Shown in pieces: positions 28,574-33,616 of a DNA stretch of 33,616 bases (the first letter of the stretch is position 1; every line of letters starts with the position of its first letter). The notes beneath the pieces are model-generated. The model was not told the DNA's origin. It did not search any database and saw only the letters and a program-made list of their open reading frames with translations. The position numbers were made by a program, and so were the translations under genes. Source of the DNA: Gnetum montanum (taxonomy: Eukaryota > Streptophyta > Gnetopsida > Gnetales > Gnetaceae); NCBI GenBank assembly GCA_015680685.1, contig MNCI01035792.1:180855-214470 (forward strand). The letters are read 5' to 3'.

Positions 28574-29540
28574 TGATGAATCATTAGTTGGCTGGGATAT
28601 TTGACAAAAAGTTAATTTTTGGTCAGATTTGATATCTTAACCTTGAAATCTTGGCCTCGATATCTTGACTCTGATATATTAGCCTTGATATCTTGGCCCT
28701 GTTGACTAGGCCTTGTTGACATGGTCGTGTTGACGTAAATGATGCATTGACGAGGCCACATCGACATAGTGTCTATTTTCGCCTATAAATATGTATCCTC
28801 TTGCTATGTATTGGCATTCTTTCATTAGTAGAGTAAACAAACTCTTGCATTTTTATTCTGTAGTCTTAGAGAACAGTTAGTGAGTGCCCGCAGTTTAGAT
28901 TTGAGTTAGTTGTATGATGTCTTATTCGAATGGCAATGTACCTAGACACATTCCATGAACAACAATAAGATCGAGATTGATTCTTATTCATACAACACTT
29001 TGACTTAGATTAAATTTACTTTCCATGCAATTTACATTTCATGTACTTAGTTAATATTTATGTTTCCATGCATGTTAATGAATTGGCAAAATGAGCACAA
29101 CCAGTTTCCAGTGTAACCGTGTATTTGCTTAGTAATCCCAACAATGTTATTGCTTGGTTTGCCCAGTAACATAGTGCTTGGTAATCCTAGTAGTGGATAC
29201 GTGGGCTCAGGATGTGTATGGCAAGCTAGGAATGGACACTCATCACTCGTAGGCTAGTTTAGACTTTACTTTCTGTTAATAATTAGTTTAAATAATTGAT
29301 TTCTTTATTATCATTAGGAGTAACATAAGGCCGAAACAACATCAAGAATCATATGTCTCACTTTGGACAAAACCATATGTGACAAAGTTACCACTAGTCC
29401 AAGTGGAAAGATAGTGAACTACGATCAAGGCATAATGATCTAGATGCCATAATTAGTCCCATACATGGGATTCAACCAAATCGTGAATGAACGCTTATGA
29501 TCTGTATGGTTGGGCATAGGGGGTACCTCGCGGCTTATCA
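28574..29540 (+). repeat. 5' LTR of the gag-only element
   Basis: It starts TGATGAATCATTAG and ends GGCTTATCA just before the primer-binding site. It contains a run of degenerate GATATCTTGGCC-type units at about 28625-28700 and a TATA box at 28784-28791 (TATAAATA). Confidence 0.85.
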
Positions 29541-29560
29541 TTGGCGCCATTGTCGAGGAG
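29541..29560 (+). promoter_or_regulatory. tRNA primer-binding site
   Basis: TTGGCGCCATTGTCGAGGA immediately follows the LTR end. It is one of the standard primer sites of plant Athila/Tat-type gypsy elements (TGGCGCCGTTGCCGGGGA in recalled examples), with a few transitions. Confidence 0.8.
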
Positions 29561-29569
29561 GCCTCAAGG

Positions 29570-31256
29570 CCTAGGACCTTCTCAAAACCTGGAAAAGTTA
29601 AATCAAGGGACCATGGGAAAAACTATAGCAACCATGACAACTCTCCAAGTTTCTCATCTTCCTCTTCCTCTTCAATGTCTACTTCTAACAAAGATGAACA
29701 TAGGTATAGAGATAGATCTTCATTATGGGGTCGAAATAAGGATAGAAATCAAAACCAAGGGCAAAATCAAAGACATCAATATGAGCATAGAAAAAATCAT
29801 CACAATCAGAGAAATAGAAATAGAAATTTTCACGACAACATGTTTGATGATAGTGAACCCTTATTGGCCACTAAGAGCATGATGCAAATCACAGAGGTAG
29901 TTAAAATACCCCATAGGCATTGCAAGGAAAGTTGTATCAAAAGGATTGATACGAATGGCATTCCTAAATTTTCCAGAGGCTATAATTCTGATCCACAACA
30001 TCATTTGCAAGCCTTCCATGATGCCACATTTTACAAAACATTGAAAGTGGGTGGAAAAAGCTTAAGCTCTTTCCTAGAATACTAATAGATAAAACTGAAA
30101 TGTGGTATAGATCGTTGAAACCAAATTCAATCCATTAGTGGTCCACAATGTTAGAACTTTTCAATGAGAAATACCAAACATATGCCATGGTGTCCAACTT
30201 GAGGAAACGAATCTAAGGATGGAAACAAGAACAACATGAGCCCTTGGATATGGCCCTAGATAGATACTATTCTCTATTGAATAAATGTCTATGCCATGGT
30301 TTCTCTCAAGAAGAGCAACTTTTCCACATCAGATATGGGCTTTATAATGAAATGAGGGAGACCCTTGGGATGTATGCTCCAGGTCAATTATAAAAGCTAC
30401 AAATCCATCAGATTCGAGAGCTAATGAAACGTGTGGCAAAATAAGAAGGAGAGTTATTTAAATGGGAGAATGTTGAGAAATATCACTAGGGCCCAACCCT
30501 TAAAAAGAATAAGGTCCATATCTATGAAAAGAAAAAAGCGGCAGCTCTTGATGAGGTGATTTCACAACAAACCTTGACACTGCAATAATCTCTTGATGAA
30601 CTCCAAGTAAGGCTTAATAGGATGTCAAAGTGGATAAATGAAAAAGCTACACCTTTTGTAGAAAATGTAGAGGAGAAGTTAACACAAAATGAATTAGGTA
30701 ATCACAAGAAACAAAGGAAGAAGAGCAAAGAAACAACTAGGAGCACTTATCAATAAATAGGGAAAATGGTTGTAGAAGAAGAGGCTATAGACTCAACCAT
30801 AGAAGAAGATGATGGATGTGACATCTGCCTATATAACCATCCAAAGGGCTATTGCCCAATCATGCTACATCTACATGAGTAATGGGCTTTTGCATTGAAT
30901 CCCAAGTTTGTACAAAAGCAAATGCCTAGAAAATTACCTTTCTTAGAAGGTAATCATACATAATCCTACAACCAATCATACTATCCTAGGGGAACTTATT
31001 ACTAGCCTCAATACCATCATCAACTGTAGTGGCAAAATCCATAATCATGGGGGAATCCATCACAAAGCCAACCCTACCCTTATTACCAGCTGAAATCGTA
31101 TGGATATTATGTTCAACAACCTATTTCTCCAATTGATTCTATGTCCTCTACTTCAAATCACTACTACCACTTTCCTAACTATCATCACGACACAACATCT
31201 TTTGAAGGATCACCACCTCACACCTCTCATCCTTCACATCTTTTAGAACATCAATG
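29570..31256 (+). pseudogene. Retrotransposon gag, broken
   Basis: The N-terminal part is Ser-rich, then Arg/Asn/Gln-rich and basic, then PKFSRGYNSDPQHHLQAF. After a shift near 30070 the next frame gives EMWYRSLKP, LELFNEKYQTYAMVSNLR, LDRYYSLLNKC and HIRYGLYNEMRETLG, the gag domain pattern. A Cys/His remnant (CDICLYNHPKGYC) follows near 30819, then a Tyr/Pro/Gln-rich tail. Stops include TAG at 30136 and several TAA from CAA-like codons. Gag would form the particle that packages element RNA. No ATG clearly marks the true start. Confidence 0.7.
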
Positions 31257-32200
31257 ATAGTTTGAACTTTTTTTGATCATGGCTTTGAACTAACCTTAAC
31301 ATCTTCTAGAACATTAATGACAGTTTCTTTGAATTTATGCATAAATTTGGAACTACTTATCACTTTCAATTACTTTTTTACTTTTTCCTACTTTTTGGTT
31401 AAAATATCCTTCAAATTAATATTTCTTGGCCATGTACTGAAGCAAACCTTTGGTTTCAATTATTCGAAACTTTATGTGCTTCCAGAGTTACGCTTATTAG
31501 TTATGGGGGCTAGGGATGTCCACTTTGAAATGTTTATAACATCCTATTTTTGAACAACATGGTAACTAATAATAATTAAAAATAATGTGAACAACTTGAT
31601 GATTTTAGTTACCTCATAGCCTTGGGCACAGTCTGTTGTTGTCACCTTGTGCTTAAATGAAAATGAAGGGATCTGAAAGGGTTAATTATTAAGGAAATTT
31701 TACCAAAACTAATGTTGATTCTTTAGTGACTACAGGTGATACTAAAATAAATGCCTAAGGAACAAGGTCTTTTTCCAGACATGGAAATGAAGCCAAGAGA
31801 GGGACAACAAAGGATATGCCCATGGACAAATTGTAGCACATACAAGATAACAGCTCAAGCATCACATGTTTACTAGATTCATGGGATGATGAGAAGAAAT
31901 TTCAGTCCATCCTTCAAGAATGTTCCACATAATTAGAGAAGCATTGACATAACAATCTAGGTTGGAAGTCTGCCATTGCTAGCCACAACAAGAAGAATCA
32001 TCTTTAGTAGATTCTTGAAGACCTCTACAAATTTTGTAATCTTCAAAGTCTATCCAATTTGTTTTTCACTCTGTCATTTTGTATGCATCCACTTAAATAA
32101 AATTTTGTAATGCGGCACTCAAATTCAATCAATAGTTAACGTTAATCAATAATCCCATCGCTCCTAATTTTTTGTAAAGAAAGCTCGGTCCTATCTTGTT
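31257..32200. other. Non-coding interior of the gag-only element
   Basis: AT-rich sequence with only short frames. No protease, RT, RNase H or integrase landmark is found. Confidence 0.6.
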
Positions 32201-32236
32201 AACTTGAGGATGAGTTTTTATTCAATTGTGAAGGTA
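32201..32236 (+). promoter_or_regulatory. Polypurine-tract region before the 3' LTR
   Basis: CTTGAGGATGAGTTTTTATT followed by CAATTGTGAAGGTA resembles the CTTGAGGACAAGTTT stretch common before 3' LTRs of Athila/Tat-type plant elements. Confidence 0.6.
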
Positions 32237-33240
32237 TGATGAATCATCAGTTAGCTGGGATATCTAACAAAAAGTTAACTTTTTGGTTGACCCCAATATC
32301 TTGGCTCCAATATCTTAGCCCCGATATCTTGGCCTTGTTAATTAGGCCTTGTTAACTAGGCCTTGTTGACTGGGCCCTATCGATGTAAATGTTGCATTTA
32401 CAAGGCCCTGTCAATGCATGAAATGATGCATTGATGAGGCCCCGTCGACACAGCCCAACAATAATATCTATAAATACATGCTCATAGTCATGTTTATGGC
32501 TTTCTTTGGTTAATAGAGTAGCCGAACTCTTGCAATTTTATTCCGTAGTCTTAGAGAACAGTTAGTGAGTGCCCATAGTGTAGATCTGAGTCAATTGTAC
32601 AATGTCTTATTCGAGTGGCAATGTACCTAGACACATTTCATGAATGAAAATGAGATCGAGATTGATTCATATTCATTGCAGCACTTTGACTTAGATTAAA
32701 TTTACTTTTAATACAATTTATATTTCATGTACTTAGTTAATATTTACATTTCCATGCATGTTAATGAATTGGCAAAATGAACGTGACCAGTTTTGAGTGT
32801 AAACATGTGTTCACTTGGTAATCCTAGTAGCATTATTACTTGGTTTGCCCAGTCGCATAGTGCTTACTAATCCCAGTAGTGGACACGTGGGTTTAGGACA
32901 TGTACAGTAAGCTGTGAATGAACACTCATTGCTCGTAGACTAGTTTATACTTTACTTTGCATTGTTAATTAGTCTAAATAATTGATTTATTTATTATTGT
33001 TAGGAATAGCATAAGGCCACAACAACATCAATCATCATATCTCTCACCTTGGACTAAACCATATGTGATAAATCTACCACTAGTCCAAGTGGGAAGATAG
33101 CGAACTGCGATCAAAGCATAATGATCTAGATACCACAACTAGTTCCATCTATGGAATTCAACTAGATCATGCATGAATGTTTGTGATTCATATGGTTGGG
33201 CGTAGGGGGGGAGGGGTGGGATGTACCTCATTGCTCATCA
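32237..33240 (+). repeat. 3' LTR of the gag-only element
   Basis: It starts TGATGAATCATCAG and ends GCTCATCA. TATAAATA lies at 32469-32476. It aligns along its whole length with the 5' LTR, with many substitutions, which points to an old insertion. Confidence 0.85.
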
Positions 33241-33616
33241 CTTCTTATGAGTAACATACTCTAATTTTTGAGGCAACTTGAATTTGTAATCCACCAAATT
33301 CTCAATAAATCCTTCATTGAATAAATCCTTCTCAAGTAGTAGGTGTAGGTTTTTTAGATTCTTTGCAAAATTGTCCATGTACATCACCTCATCATTCTAG
33401 TTTTTCTTGATGAAATTTTACCATAATAGGAGGTGTTGCTTTATTCACCATGTTTTTAAAGTAATTTGAATCAATTAAGGCTTTTTCTACAATTTAGATT
33501 TCTTGTTCAATTCAACCATGATTGCTTTAGTTCTTTATTTTCTACTAAATCAAGAACTAAGAAAATAAAAATTGTAAATGTAAAAACAAAACAAAAAATT
33601 CATAGACACATTCCTC
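33241..33616. other. Right-end flank, nothing recognised
   Basis: AT-rich sequence. A minus-strand reading gives a patchy frame that I could not assign to any family. Confidence 0.4.

Larger units (their letters stand above)
28574..33240 (+). mobile_element. Gag-only LTR retrotransposon, 4.67 kb (gypsy-type, non-autonomous)
   Basis: Two LTRs of 967 and 1004 bp begin TGATGAATCATCA or nearly so and end CTTATCA or CTCATCA. A primer-binding site follows the first and a purine/T-rich tract of gypsy style precedes the second. Between them only a gag-like frame is visible, then about 1 kb with no protease, RT or integrase motifs. This fits the TR-GAG type, which relies on enzymes from other elements. 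Flanking pentamers GATCT and CTTCT do not match well. Confidence 0.8.

Noticed and set aside
28569-33245. Target duplication of the gag-only element (GATCT and CTTCT)
   Set aside because: Only three of five bases agree, so it is not claimed.
33241-33616. Minus-strand RT-like coding region at the right end
   Set aside because: A few residues looked suggestive, but no ordered motif was found.

Overview
The window looks like nuclear DNA from a seed plant with a repeat-swollen genome, most likely a gymnosperm such as a conifer (inferred). The signs are one split gene for a plastid protein with very long introns, plant-type LINEs with a zf-RVT tail, Ty3/gypsy and gag-only LTR retrotransposons, solo LTRs and a tRNA-derived SINE. 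Nothing looks bacterial: there is no operon, CRISPR array, rRNA or intact tRNA gene.

The one gene that looks intact is on the minus strand from 23413 down to 3537. Six exons joined at canonical GT-AG sites give 753 uninterrupted codons. They resemble the N-terminal half of FTSHI5 (EMB2458), a catalytically inactive FtsH-like protein of the chloroplast inner envelope that acts in protein import. The AAA+ and C-terminal part would lie beyond the left end. Intron 2 is 13.4 kb and intron 1 is 2.8 kb. The 5' leader carries a perfect 65-bp tandem duplication that doubles a short upstream ORF.

Layout from left to right: 1-2474 is a decayed plus-strand LINE ORF2 (reverse transcriptase plus zinc finger). 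2475-3468 is a second GC-rich retroelement-like reading frame ending in a coiled coil. At the N at 3469 composition changes abruptly, so this may be an assembly join or the edge of an insertion. 3537-5898 holds exons 6 to 3. Intron 2 (5899-19274) holds a decayed Ty3/gypsy element (8901-13770), the 5' part of a second LINE (about 13771-16260) and a long imperfect inverted repeat (16744-18312). Exon 2 is at 19275-19746. Intron 1 holds a SINE with 17-bp target duplications. Exon 1 is at 22584-23413.

Upstream of the gene, 23953-28191 is a decayed minus-strand LINE split by two solo LTRs (24827-25880 and 26387-27337), each with a 5-bp target duplication. The first solo LTR has an unusual CpG-rich array of hairpins in front of its TATA box. 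28192-28573 is probably the start of another LTR. 28574-33240 is a 4.67-kb LTR retrotransposon with a tRNA primer-binding site and a gag-like frame but no visible pol. The last 376 bases show nothing I can name.

The host gene supplies a plastid-import component; everything else is layered transposable-element debris. All retroelement frames carry stops or frameshifts, while the FTSHI5-like exons carry none.
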